Source: Rhizobiales bacterium 32-66-11
Lineage (GTDB): Bacteria > Pseudomonadota > Alphaproteobacteria > Rhizobiales > Xanthobacteraceae
Direction of reading: 5' to 3'
NCBI GenBank assembly: GCA_002304505.1
Contig: NCEH01000010.1
Location: 1-48,038 of the forward strand
Length of the DNA stretch: 48,038 nucleotides
Part shown: positions 15,874-23,467 of the stretch, in pieces
Position numbering within the stretch: position 1 is the stretch's first letter
Layout: each line of letters starts with the position of its first letter
Position numbers and translations under genes: made by a program
Notes under the pieces: generated by a model
Told to the model about the DNA's origin: nothing
What the model saw: the letters and a program-made list of their open reading frames with translations, nothing else
Database searches by the model: none

Positions 15874-16383
15874 ATGACCCTGCGTCCCTATCTGGAGTTC
15901 GCCGGCTATAATGCCTGGGCCAATCTGCGCCTCTATGACGCCGCCGCCCGGCTCGACGATGCGGACTTCCGCGCCGGCCGGGGCGCCTTCTTCGGTTCGG
16001 TGCACGGCACGCTGAACCATCTGCTGGTGGCGGATCGCATCTGGCTCGATCGCTTCACACAGGCCGACCGGCCGCAGCCGGCGCTGGACACCATCCTCCA
16101 CGCCGCGCTGGCCGATCTGCGCGCGGCGCGGATCGCCGAGGATGCCCGCATCCACGCCTTCATCGCCGGGCTGGATGAAGCGCAGCTTGCAGCCGCGTTC
16201 AGCTATGCGAACAGTTCCGGCCGGCGCTTCACCCAGGTTCTGAGCGACGCGCTGGATCATGTCTTCAACCACCAGACCCACCATCGCGGGCAGGTGCATT
16301 GCCTGCTCACCCTGATCGGCGGCCGGGACGCGGCCCCGTCTCTGGACCTGATCGCCTACCAGCGTGAGCGGTTCGCCGGCTGA
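15874..16383 (+). CDS. DinB-family (YfiT-like) metal-dependent four-helix protein
   Basis: This 169-residue DinB-superfamily protein has a four-helix bundle with a three-His metal site: one His in GTLNHLLVADRIWLDRF (about residue 48) and two in LDHVFNHQTHHRGQVHCLL (about residues 127-135). It begins LRPYLEFAGYNAWANLRLYDAA, typical of the group. Family members include thiol-transferases using bacillithiol or mycothiol and proteins of unknown function, so no reaction can be assigned. The gene stands alone between a terminator and the parS-containing gap. Confidence 0.88.
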   Translation: MTLRPYLEFAGYNAWANLRLYDAAARLDDADFRAGRGAFFGSVHGTLNHLLVADRIWLDRFTQADRPQPALDTILHAALADLRAARIAEDARIHAFIAGLDEAQLAAAFSYANSSGRRFTQVLSDALDHVFNHQTHHRGQVHCLLTLIGGRDAAPSLDLIAYQRERFAG

Positions 16384-16576
16384 GCGGAAGCGGCGTTCAG
16401 GGGCGGGCGCAACCGGGGCGCGCGCGAACCGGCAGCGGTCGCCCCGCCGTGTCGTCCCACGCCTTTCCGCGCGCGCCGGATTCATCTGCGCCGAACCTTC
16501 GCCCGAAATGGCGGTTTCATCGGCCGAGAGGGCGCGGAGACGATCCACGAAACCACTGTTCGTCCGCGCTAAGTCC

Positions 16577-16594
16577 ATGTTTCACGTGAAACAT
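16577..16594. other. Perfect consensus parS (ParB-binding chromosome segregation site)
   Basis: The 18-base perfect palindrome ATGTTTCACGTGAAACAT contains the consensus 16-base parS TGTTTCACGTGAAACA at 16578-16593. It lies in the 250-base gap between the DinB-like gene and the 3' end of opgH, where no gene is supported. ParB spreads from such sites and loads SMC, and in alphaproteobacteria they cluster within tens of kilobases of the origin. No parAB, gidB or other origin gene is in the window, so proximity to the origin is inferred. Confidence 0.88.
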
Positions 16595-16634
16595 TTGCGC
16601 CCGTACCGGCCTTTTCCGGCACTGCGGCAAGCGC

Positions 16635-18425
16635 TCAGGCCGCCGCCCGGCGCCGCGCGGCGGCAGGCGGGACAAGGGCGCAGAAGATCTCCGGCGGCGA
16701 AGCTTCCTCCGGCGTCGCGCACAGCCGCCGGGCGGCGAGCCAGGCGCCGAAGCGCGGATCGGCGGTGAATACCGCGAACGGAATCGCCAGCCAGCAACCG
16801 GCGATCAGCGGCGCGGTCCAGAGCAGCAGCACCGGCGCCGTCAGCGCCATGGCGAGCGCCACCACCAGGCCGAACGCGGTGGGCAGCCACAGCGCCCGCG
16901 CGGCAACCCGCCAGGACAGGGCATGGGCATCGCGCGCCTGCCCGTTCCACACCCCGTGCACATGGCCGAAGGCGAGCAGCGCCAGGAAGCGGGTGGTGGA
17001 CAGCGCCATGATGGGTCCGAGCAGGAAGGCGAACACCAGTTCCGCCAGCGCCGAAAGGGAAAAGCGCCCCGCCCCGCCATAGCGCGCCGCGCCGCCCGCC
17101 GTGAGCGCCACGTCCAGCAGGCCGGCCAGCTTCGGCGAGAGGGAAAGGAACAGCAGGCCGAGATAGAGCCCCGCCGTTCCGGCCCCCACCGCCGGAGAGG
17201 CATCCATCGCCGCGAACGGCAGCAGCAGCAGCGCCAGCGGCACCGCCGGCATGGCGGCGAACATCAAGATCGCCCACAAAAGCTGGAACCGGCTCATGGG
17301 CAGCAGGCCGGGCAAGGAGAGCAGGCGGATATATTGCAGATTGCCCAGGCACCAGCGCAGGTCGCGGGCCATGAAATCCAGCAGGGTGGGCGGATTTTCC
17401 TCAAAGCTCTCCCCCTCCACCGGCACCACCCGCACCTCATAGCCGGCCCGGCGCATCAGCACCGCCTCCACCTGGTCGTGGGACAGGATCGGACCGCCGA
17501 GCGGCGGCTCTCCCGGCAGGAGCGGCAGGTCGCAATGGAGCGTGAAGGGCTGCACGCGGATCAGCGCATTATGCCCCCAGAACGGGCCGCAATCGCCCGC
17601 CCACCATGTGGCGCCGAGCGTGTAGCAGCGCATGCCGTGGCGCATGCCGAACTGGAACAGGCGGGCGAACCCGCTGGCGCTGGGCAGGCCCACCACCAGG
17701 CTCTGAAGGATGCCGATGCGCGGGTTTGCCTCCATGATCTTCACCAGATCCAGCACCGCCGGGGCGCCCATCAGGCTGTCCGCATCGAGCGGCAGCATGA
17801 AATCATAGGCGCCGCCCCAGGTGAGGCAGAAGTCCCGCACATTGCCGGCCTTGAACCCGGTGTTCACCGGGCGGCGGCGATAGAGGATGCGCCCGCCGTC
17901 TTGCGCTTGCCAGTCGGCGACCGCCTCTTCCTCCGCCCGCGCCACGTCCGGCCGATTGGTGTCGCTGAGCAGGAAATAATCGAACTGCCCGCCAAAGCCG
18001 GTGGCATCGAGCCCGGCCTTCACCGCACGCAAACGTGACAGCGCCCGTTCGGGATCTTCGTTCCGGAGCGTCATAAGAATGGCGGTACGCGTCGAGACCG
18101 GGGCATCGCGCATGCGGCCGAGAAACGGCGCCGCCTGCATCACACCGTCACGGCGCGCATGCAGAAGAAAAAGACCGACCGAGGCATTCCAGAAACCAAT
18201 CGCATTCCAGGGCGTTGCGACCAGCACACAGGCCAGCAGCACCAGATCGACCGCCCTCCAGCCGTTCTGCGCCGCGAGCCGAGTTGCGAACACGGCGACC
18301 AAAGCGAGGGTCGCGAGATTGACGGCCAGCATCGCCAAGCGGCGGCGACGCATGGCCCGCAGGCTTGCGGCGGTTGCGGGCAGGAGGTCGGCGAGCAAGG
18401 CGGAAGGCTCTGGCCGGACGTTCAT
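16635..18425 (-). CDS. opgH: Glucans biosynthesis glucosyltransferase H
   Basis: This 596-residue inner-membrane glycosyltransferase (GT2; MdoH/OpgH) polymerises the beta-1,2-glucose backbone of osmoregulated periplasmic glucans from UDP-glucose. It has about two N-terminal and six C-terminal membrane segments around a cytoplasmic catalytic domain (residues 110-370). Motifs are YFLLSDTNRPD, PLDADSLM (UDP/metal-binding DxD), FWGHNALIRVQPF, ILSHDQVEAVLMRRAGYEV (general base region) and RDLRWCLGNLQY (the QxxRW-type acceptor motif). It is shorter than the 847-residue E. coli protein, lacking its long N-terminal extension. The usual partner opgG is absent nearby. Its start lies only 51 bases from that of the divergent dehydrogenase operon. 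Confidence 0.93.
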   Translation of the reverse strand: MNVRPEPSALLADLLPATAASLRAMRRRRLAMLAVNLATLALVAVFATRLAAQNGWRAVDLVLLACVLVATPWNAIGFWNASVGLFLLHARRDGVMQAAPFLGRMRDAPVSTRTAILMTLRNEDPERALSRLRAVKAGLDATGFGGQFDYFLLSDTNRPDVARAEEEAVADWQAQDGGRILYRRRPVNTGFKAGNVRDFCLTWGGAYDFMLPLDADSLMGAPAVLDLVKIMEANPRIGILQSLVVGLPSASGFARLFQFGMRHGMRCYTLGATWWAGDCGPFWGHNALIRVQPFTLHCDLPLLPGEPPLGGPILSHDQVEAVLMRRAGYEVRVVPVEGESFEENPPTLLDFMARDLRWCLGNLQYIRLLSLPGLLPMSRFQLLWAILMFAAMPAVPLALLLLPFAAMDASPAVGAGTAGLYLGLLFLSLSPKLAGLLDVALTAGGAARYGGAGRFSLSALAELVFAFLLGPIMALSTTRFLALLAFGHVHGVWNGQARDAHALSWRVAARALWLPTAFGLVVALAMALTAPVLLLWTAPLIAGCWLAIPFAVFTADPRFGAWLAARRLCATPEEASPPEIFCALVPPAAARRRAAA

Positions 18426-18476
18426 GAAGGCTCCGGTGGGTGGGATGGATCAATGCGGGAGATCGGCGGAATTGCG

Positions 18477-19559
18477 ATGAGGAAACAACGTGCTGCGCGC
18501 CAAAGCCAGGAACAAGCGCGCGAGCGGACCGGAGATGCCAGGGACGTGAAACCTCTCGATCACACCGAATGTGCGGCCCCGGACCCGGTCCAGGCCGAGG
18601 CGCTCTGGTATGTCGCCCCGCGCTGCGCCCGCCTCAAGGGCGAAACGCTGCGCCCGCGCGAACGTGACGAGCTTCTGATCGCAACCTCCTGGAGCGCGGT
18701 GAGCCGGGGCACGGAACGGATGATCTATGACGGCCTCACCGATCCGGTGCATCGCGGCTGCATGCGCGCGCCCATGCAGTCCGGCGAGTTCCCTTTCCCG
18801 GTCAAATACGGCTATTGCGCGGTCGGCCGCGTCGCCGCAGGCCCGGACCCATTGCTCGGCCGCGACGTATTCGCGCTGCATCCCCACCAGGACCGCTTCC
18901 TGATCGCCGCCGACCAGGCGATGCTGGTGCCGCGCGATGTTCCGGCCCGCCGCGCCACCCTCGCCGCCAATATGGAAACCGCGCTGAACGCGCTGTGGGA
19001 CAGCGGCGCGGGCGCCGGCGACCGCATCGTGGTGGTGGGCGCGGGGCTGGTGGGATTGCTGATCGTCTATCTCGCCGCCCAGCTGCCGGGCGCGGACGTC
19101 ACCGCCCTCGACCCGTGCGCCCAGCGCCGGCCGATCGTGGAATCGTTCGGGGCGCGGTTTTCCGCCGCCCCGGGCCCGATCGCCGAGGCGGACGTGGTGT
19201 TCCATGCCAGCGCCACCTCCGAAGGGCTCTCAGCCGCCATCGGCTGCTGCGGCCATTCGGCCACCCTGGTGGAGGTGAGCTGGTATGGCGACAAGCCGGT
19301 GACGGTGGAACTGGGCGGCCCGTTCCATGCGAAGCGGCTGCGCCTGCTCTCCTCGCAGGTCGGCGCCGTGCCGCCAGAGCGCCAGCCGCGCTGGACCTTG
19401 AAGCGCCGGCTCGCCAAGGCGCTGGACCTGCTGGCCGACCCCCGGCTCGATGCGCTGATCACCGACGAGGTGGCCTTCGCCGATCTGCCCCATTCCCTCG
19501 ACCGCATCCTCGGCGCCCGCCCCGATGCGGTGGCGACCGTGGTACGCTATAGCGCCTGA
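18477..19559 (+). CDS. Zn-type alcohol dehydrogenase-like oxidoreductase, first gene of the pterin-like operon
   Basis: This medium-chain dehydrogenase-like protein of about 360 residues has a GroES-like N-terminal part and a Rossmann part with the glycine-rich VVVGAGLVGLLIVYLAAQ. The usual catalytic zinc ligands are not where expected: SAVSRGTE replaces the C-G-x-D/E segment, KYGYCAVGRV replaces the GHE segment, and no structural-zinc Cys lobe is present. It may therefore be zinc-free. It leads a tight operon with a PTPS homologue, a glycosyltransferase and a methyltransferase. The start is uncertain: ATG 18477 is given, but conservation begins near EALWYVAPR and GTG 18546 is possible. It probably oxidises or reduces the side chain of the cluster's product; this is inference. 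Confidence 0.85.
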   Translation: MRKQRAARQSQEQARERTGDARDVKPLDHTECAAPDPVQAEALWYVAPRCARLKGETLRPRERDELLIATSWSAVSRGTERMIYDGLTDPVHRGCMRAPMQSGEFPFPVKYGYCAVGRVAAGPDPLLGRDVFALHPHQDRFLIAADQAMLVPRDVPARRATLAANMETALNALWDSGAGAGDRIVVVGAGLVGLLIVYLAAQLPGADVTALDPCAQRRPIVESFGARFSAAPGPIAEADVVFHASATSEGLSAAIGCCGHSATLVEVSWYGDKPVTVELGGPFHAKRLRLLSSQVGAVPPERQPRWTLKRRLAKALDLLADPRLDALITDEVAFADLPHSLDRILGARPDAVATVVRYSA

Positions 19560-19577
19560 ACGGCAAGGATTTGTCCC

Positions 19578-19982
19578 ATGTATGCAGTGGAAGTGCGCGA
19601 CCACATCATGATCGCCCATAGCTTCAAGGGCGATCTGTTCGGCCCGGCCCAGGCGCTGCACGGCGCCACCTTCGTGGTGGACGTGGCCTTTTTCGCCCGC
19701 GAACTGACCGCCGAGGGCGTGGTGGTGGATATCGGCCGCGCCCTCGATGCGCTGAAAGCGGTGCTCGGCCCCCTCACCTATCGCAATCTCGACGACCTGC
19801 CGGACTTCGCCGGGCGCAACACCACGACCGAGGTGCTGTGCCGCCATATCTTCGATCGCATGGCGGACGCCGCGCGCACCGGCGCCCTGGGCGCGGGCGG
19901 CGATGCGCTCGCCAAGCTGCGGGTAACGCTGCATGAATCCCATGTGGCACGGGCCTGGTACGAGGGCGATATCGCCGCATGA
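19578..19982 (+). CDS. Divergent 6-pyruvoyl-tetrahydropterin synthase/QueD-family protein
   Basis: This 134-residue protein has the T-fold of the PTPS/QueD family: N-terminal [11 protein letters not shown], then [40 protein letters not shown] and C-terminal [14 protein letters not shown]. His14 and His28 match two of the three zinc ligands, but the third (the second His of H-G-H) is Ala30, the catalytic Cys four residues before H28 is Ala24, and the His of the LDH motif is Tyr in LTYRNL. The Glu of the TxE motif remains. It therefore probably does not carry out standard PTPS or QueD chemistry. It follows the dehydrogenase by 18 bases and overlaps the glycosyltransferase (ATGA). A pterin-like ligand is inferred from the fold. 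Confidence 0.9.
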   Translation: MYAVEVRDHIMIAHSFKGDLFGPAQALHGATFVVDVAFFARELTAEGVVVDIGRALDALKAVLGPLTYRNLDDLPDFAGRNTTTEVLCRHIFDRMADAARTGALGAGGDALAKLRVTLHESHVARAWYEGDIAA

Positions 19983-21040
19983 TCGCGGCCGCCTTCGCGA
20001 TCCCCGGCGACCTCGACCTGCCGACCGGCGGCTATGCCTATGACCGCGAAGTGCTGAAGCGCTTTCCACGGGACGGCGTGTCGCTGACGCATCTCGCTTT
20101 GCCGGCCGGCTTTCCCGCCCCGACCGACTTGCAGGTGCGGAAAGCGCTCGACGCCCTCGCAGCCACCGCGCCGCAGACCCTGCTGCTGGTGGACGGCCTC
20201 GCCCTCGGTGCCCTGCCGGCGGAAGGGCTTGCGGCGCTGAACCGGCGCCTCGTCGCGCTCATCCACCATCCGCTCGCGCTGGAAGAGGGCCTTTCGGCCG
20301 GGAACCAGGCCCGCCTGGCGATCAGCGAGCGCGCGGCACTGGCCCAGTGCGTCCATGTCATTGCCACCAGCCCTTCGACCGGCCGCACCCTTTGCCGCGA
20401 TTTCGGCGTCGATCCCGCGCGCCTCACCATCGCACTTCCGGGCTCCGCGCAGGTCGCGCGGGCCCCGGCGGACGGGAGCCCGGCGCACCTCCTGGCCGTG
20501 GGCTCGCTCATCCCGCGCAAGGGCTATGACGTCTTGCTTGAGGCGCTTGGCCGGCTGAAGGGCTTCGCCTGGAGCCTCACCATCATCGGCAGCCTCGAGC
20601 TCAATCCCGCGACGGTGGCGCAGGTGCGCGCGCTCATCGCCGCTTATGGCCTGGAGGCGCGCATCACGCTTGCGGGCGCGCTGCCGGCGCAGGATCTGGC
20701 GCAGGCGTTCGCCGGCTGCGACCTGTTCGTCCATCCCTCGCTGTTCGAGGGCTATGGCATGGTGCTGGCGGAAGCGATGCGCCATGGCCTGCCCATGATC
20801 TGCACCACCGGCGGCGCGGCGAACGAGACCGTGCCGGATCGCGCCGCGCTGAAGGTGCCGCCGGGCGATGTGGAGGCGCTCGCCGGCGCCCTGCGCATCT
20901 GCCTGCTCTCGCCGAAAGAGCGGCGGCGCCTCGCCGATGCCGCCTTCGCCGCCGGGCAGATGCTGCCCGGCTGGGACGACACCGCCCATCTCATCGCCGG
21001 CGCGCTCACGGGTGCCGCAGCGCTGGAGACCTTGCCATGA
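19979..21040 (+). CDS. Glycosyltransferase family 4/GT-B
   Basis: This 353-residue GT-B glycosyltransferase (GT4-like) has the N-terminal [15 protein letters not shown], resembling the acceptor-binding glycine loop. The C-terminal nucleotide-sugar domain carries [20 protein letters not shown] and the donor-binding [34 protein letters not shown] with the E-x7-E motif. It is cytoplasmic and has no membrane segment. Its start overlaps the PTPS-like stop and its stop overlaps the methyltransferase start (ATGA both times), so all are co-translated. In this setting it most likely glycosylates a small pterin-like product rather than a cell-surface glycan, by analogy with known pterin glycosyltransferases; that is inference. 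Confidence 0.9.
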   Translation: MIAAAFAIPGDLDLPTGGYAYDREVLKRFPRDGVSLTHLALPAGFPAPTDLQVRKALDALAATAPQTLLLVDGLALGALPAEGLAALNRRLVALIHHPLALEEGLSAGNQARLAISERAALAQCVHVIATSPSTGRTLCRDFGVDPARLTIALPGSAQVARAPADGSPAHLLAVGSLIPRKGYDVLLEALGRLKGFAWSLTIIGSLELNPATVAQVRALIAAYGLEARITLAGALPAQDLAQAFAGCDLFVHPSLFEGYGMVLAEAMRHGLPMICTTGGAANETVPDRAALKVPPGDVEALAGALRICLLSPKERRRLADAAFAAGQMLPGWDDTAHLIAGALTGAAALETLP

Positions 21041-21936
21041 CAGGATTTTCCGCCCAATGGCTCGCCTTGCGCGAGCCTGCGGACACGGCCGCGCGCCATG
21101 CCGCCCTTGCCGCCGACCTCGTATTGCGCCTGGCCCGGCAAGCGGGCGGCGCGGACCGCGAACAGCGCATCGTCGATCTCGGCGCCGGCACCGGCTCCAA
21201 TCTGCGCGCCACCGCGCCTTTGCTCGGCCCGCGCCAGAGCTGGCGGCTGCTGGATCATGACCCCGCCTTGCTGGAAGAAGCCCGCGCCGCGCTGGCGGCC
21301 TGGGGCGGCGAACAGGGCATGGCGGCCCATGCCGCAGGCGCCCGGCTGATTCTGAAAGGGCCGGAGCGGCGCATCGCCATCGCCTTCGCCCAAGCCGACC
21401 TTGCCGCCGATCCCGCCATCGGCCTTGATTCCATCGGAGAGGATGCGCCGCACCTCGTGACCGCCTCCGCCTTCTTCGACCTCGTCTCCGCCGACTGGAT
21501 CGCCCGGTTCGCGGCGCAGATCGCGCAGCGCGGCGCGCTGTTCTACACGGTGCTGACCTGCGACGGCCGCGATGCCTGGCATCCCGGCCATGCCGCCGAT
21601 GGCGAAATCGCCCGCGCGTTCCAGGCCCATCAGGCGCGCGACAAGGGCTTCGGCCCGGCCGCGGGTCCGCAGGCCAGCACCTTGCTCGCCGAAGCCTTTC
21701 AGCGACAGGGCTACTGCACGCGGGAGGAGAGTAGCCCCTGGCGGCTCGGCCCGGATCAGGCCCCCCTGATCGCGGCTTTGGCGGAGGGCACGGCCGGCGC
21801 GGCGGCGCAGACCGGCTTGCTGGCGGAAGAGACCGTCTCCGCCTGGCTGAACGCGCGCCGGCATGCGACGTGTGACATCGGCCACGCCGATCTGCTCGCC
21901 TGGCCGCACCCGGCGCGCCCGCTCAGCTCCGGCTGA
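21037..21936 (+). CDS. Class I SAM-dependent methyltransferase
   Basis: This 299-residue methyltransferase has a Rossmann-like fold. Motif I is clear in RIVDLGAGTGSNLRATAPLL (residues about 46-65), with the acidic residue after the next strand in RLLDHDPALLEEA and post-motif segments TASAFFDLVSADW and ALFYTVLTCDGRD. Residues 1-45 and the last 60 probably shape an acceptor site. It is the last gene of the operon with the dehydrogenase, PTPS-like and glycosyltransferase genes, so methylation of the same product is likely. Its stop lies within a hairpin shared with the convergent cytochrome b561 gene. Confidence 0.9.
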   Translation: MTGFSAQWLALREPADTAARHAALAADLVLRLARQAGGADREQRIVDLGAGTGSNLRATAPLLGPRQSWRLLDHDPALLEEARAALAAWGGEQGMAAHAAGARLILKGPERRIAIAFAQADLAADPAIGLDSIGEDAPHLVTASAFFDLVSADWIARFAAQIAQRGALFYTVLTCDGRDAWHPGHAADGEIARAFQAHQARDKGFGPAAGPQASTLLAEAFQRQGYCTREESSPWRLGPDQAPLIAALAEGTAGAAAQTGLLAEETVSAWLNARRHATCDIGHADLLAWPHPARPLSSG

Positions 21937-21938
21937 GC
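21921..21938. terminator. Hairpin spanning both convergent stop codons
   Basis: GCTCAGC (21921-21927), loop TCCG, GCTGAGC (21932-21938) form a perfect 7-base stem. The stem contains the TGA of the methyltransferase (21934-21936) and, on the other strand, the TGA of the cytochrome b561 gene (21923-21925), so the genes overlap by 14 bases. There is no T-run on either side, so termination efficiency is doubtful. Confidence 0.5.
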
Positions 21939-22474
21939 TGCGGCAACATGCGCGACAGCACCCCGTCGCGCCGGATGATGCCGTGGTAAAGGCCGGCGAG
22001 AATATGAAGCGCCACCAGGGCCGCCGTGAGATAGCCGAGATATTGGTGGGCGCCGTTCAAGACGTCGGACAGGGCGTCATTCTTCGGCGCGATGGCCGGC
22101 AGCGTGAACAGGCCGAACACGCGCACCGCCGCACCATAGGCGGACGAGCCCGCCCAGCCGAGCAGCGGCATCACGAAGATCAGCACATACAGCAGGTGAT
22201 GCACGCCGTTGGAGGCCGCCCATTGCCAATCCGGCAGGCCGGGCGGGCGCGGCGGCTTGCCCTTCACCACCCGCACGGCCACCCGCAGCACGGCAAGGCA
22301 CAGGATGGTGAAGCCGATGGAGCGGTGCAGGTCGAACAGCTGGTTCTGTGCCGGCCCGTCCGGCAGGCGCAACATGATGAAGCCGAACGGAATCACCAGC
22401 AGCACCGCCGCCGCCGTGATCCAGTGAATCCACCTAGCCGGCGGAGAATAAGGAATGACCTGCGGCTCGCTCAT
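21923..22474 (-). CDS. Cytochrome b561
   Basis: This 183-residue CybB-type cytochrome b561 is an inner-membrane protein with four helices binding two b hemes. His ligand candidates lie in ARWIHWITAAAV (helix 1), QLFDLHRSIGFTILCL (helix 2), SNGVHHLLYVLIFVMPLLGW (helix 3) and HQYLGYLTAALVALHILAGLYHGII (helix 4). It accepts or passes electrons between quinone and a periplasmic or cytoplasmic partner. The start is ATG 22474; upstream in-frame codons overlap the RibD-like gene and are not conserved. Its start overlaps the end of that gene by 41 bases, so they are co-transcribed, tying it to the pterin-like cluster. Confidence 0.93.
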   Translation of the reverse strand: MSEPQVIPYSPPARWIHWITAAAVLLVIPFGFIMLRLPDGPAQNQLFDLHRSIGFTILCLAVLRVAVRVVKGKPPRPPGLPDWQWAASNGVHHLLYVLIFVMPLLGWAGSSAYGAAVRVFGLFTLPAIAPKNDALSDVLNGAHQYLGYLTAALVALHILAGLYHGIIRRDGVLSRMLPQLSRS

Positions 22475-23240
22475 GGTCGCGCGTCCCGTCCTCATGGGGG
22501 GAGCGGCCGTCCCCCGTGCCGGTGTCCGCACTTCGAGCGCCCCCGGCCGCGGGCAGGCGCAGATCGCACGCAAACAGCACGTCGCCGTCTGGAAAAACCT
22601 CGACCCGGCTCGCCGGCCGCAGCGCATCCTTCAACGCGGCGATGGGTGCAAGCTCGAGTCCGGCACGGCCAGAACCGAGAATGACCGCAGACACCAGCAC
22701 ATGGAAGCCATCCATGCAGCCGGCATCGAGAAATGACGACAATGTGCGTGTCCCACCCTCCACCAGGATGCGGAACAGGCCCTGCTCCCGCAGCGCCTCC
22801 AGGATCGCCTGCGGCGTCATGCGCCCCGCAGCATCGGCGGCCACCGACACCACCTCGACGCCGGAAGGAAGCGCGCCCACGACGTCCGGCCGCCGCACCA
22901 CCAGGCGGCGGGCCCCGTCCGCGCCCAGGCAGCGGGCGGCGGGATCGAGCCGGCCGGACGGATCGATGACGACACGGGCGGGATTCTTGCCCGGCACGCG
23001 GCGCACGTTCAGCAGCGGGTCGTCGGCGACAATCGTGCCCACTCCCACCAGCACCGCGTCGGCGCTCGCGCGCAGCCGGTGCAGATGGTCCAGCGCGTAC
23101 CCGCCGCTGATGTATTTGGATTCGCCTGAAACCGTGGCGATACGCCCGTCCAGCGATTGGCCGAGCTGGCCGATCACGAGGGAGCGATCCCCGCATTGGG
23201 CACTCGCGCTCAAGCTCAGGAATGGGTCATAGTTCTGCAT
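22434..23240 (-). CDS. RibD-type reductase (dihydrofolate-reductase fold), stand-alone
   Basis: This 268-residue protein is equivalent to the C-terminal reductase half of RibD, without the deaminase half. Motifs are IGQLGQSLDGRIATVSGESK with YISGG (substrate and NADPH contacts), LRASADAVLVGVGTIVADDP followed by LLNVR, and FRILVEGGTRTLSSFLDAG near the C-terminus. Such enzymes reduce the ribose of aminopyrimidine ribotides to ribitol in riboflavin and related pathways. It is divergent from the GTP cyclohydrolase II gene with a 227-base gap and overlaps cytochrome b561 downstream. The start MQNYDPFLSL (23240) is chosen because homology begins soon after. Whether it serves riboflavin or a special pathway cannot be decided here. 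Confidence 0.9.
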   Translation of the reverse strand: MQNYDPFLSLSASAQCGDRSLVIGQLGQSLDGRIATVSGESKYISGGYALDHLHRLRASADAVLVGVGTIVADDPLLNVRRVPGKNPARVVIDPSGRLDPAARCLGADGARRLVVRRPDVVGALPSGVEVVSVAADAAGRMTPQAILEALREQGLFRILVEGGTRTLSSFLDAGCMDGFHVLVSAVILGSGRAGLELAPIAALKDALRPASRVEVFPDGDVLFACDLRLPAAGGARSADTGTGDGRSPHEDGTRDHERAAGHSLFSAG

Positions 23241-23467
23241 CGCCCTCGACTTAGCATAAACGGGCGCCGCCGGATGCAGGGGCCGGCGGATCGGCACCAT
23301 GTGAGCGTGTCGGGTTAGGGCAGGGAACGCAACGGCAGTGGCACCGTTTGGTGATGGCGGCCGCGCGCATGCACCCGCCGGGATTCGGCGAGGAGCGCGG
23401 GGCGGAAAGTAGCACGGGGCTTGCAGAAACGCGGCCGTGGCACATGTTAGTGGGTGAAGAGGCTGTA

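Noticed and set aside
16364..16768. Open frame containing MFHVKH over the parS site, resembling the start of gidB
   Set aside because: The MFHVKH residues come from the parS sequence itself; the rest of the frame is unlike gidB and runs antisense into opgH.
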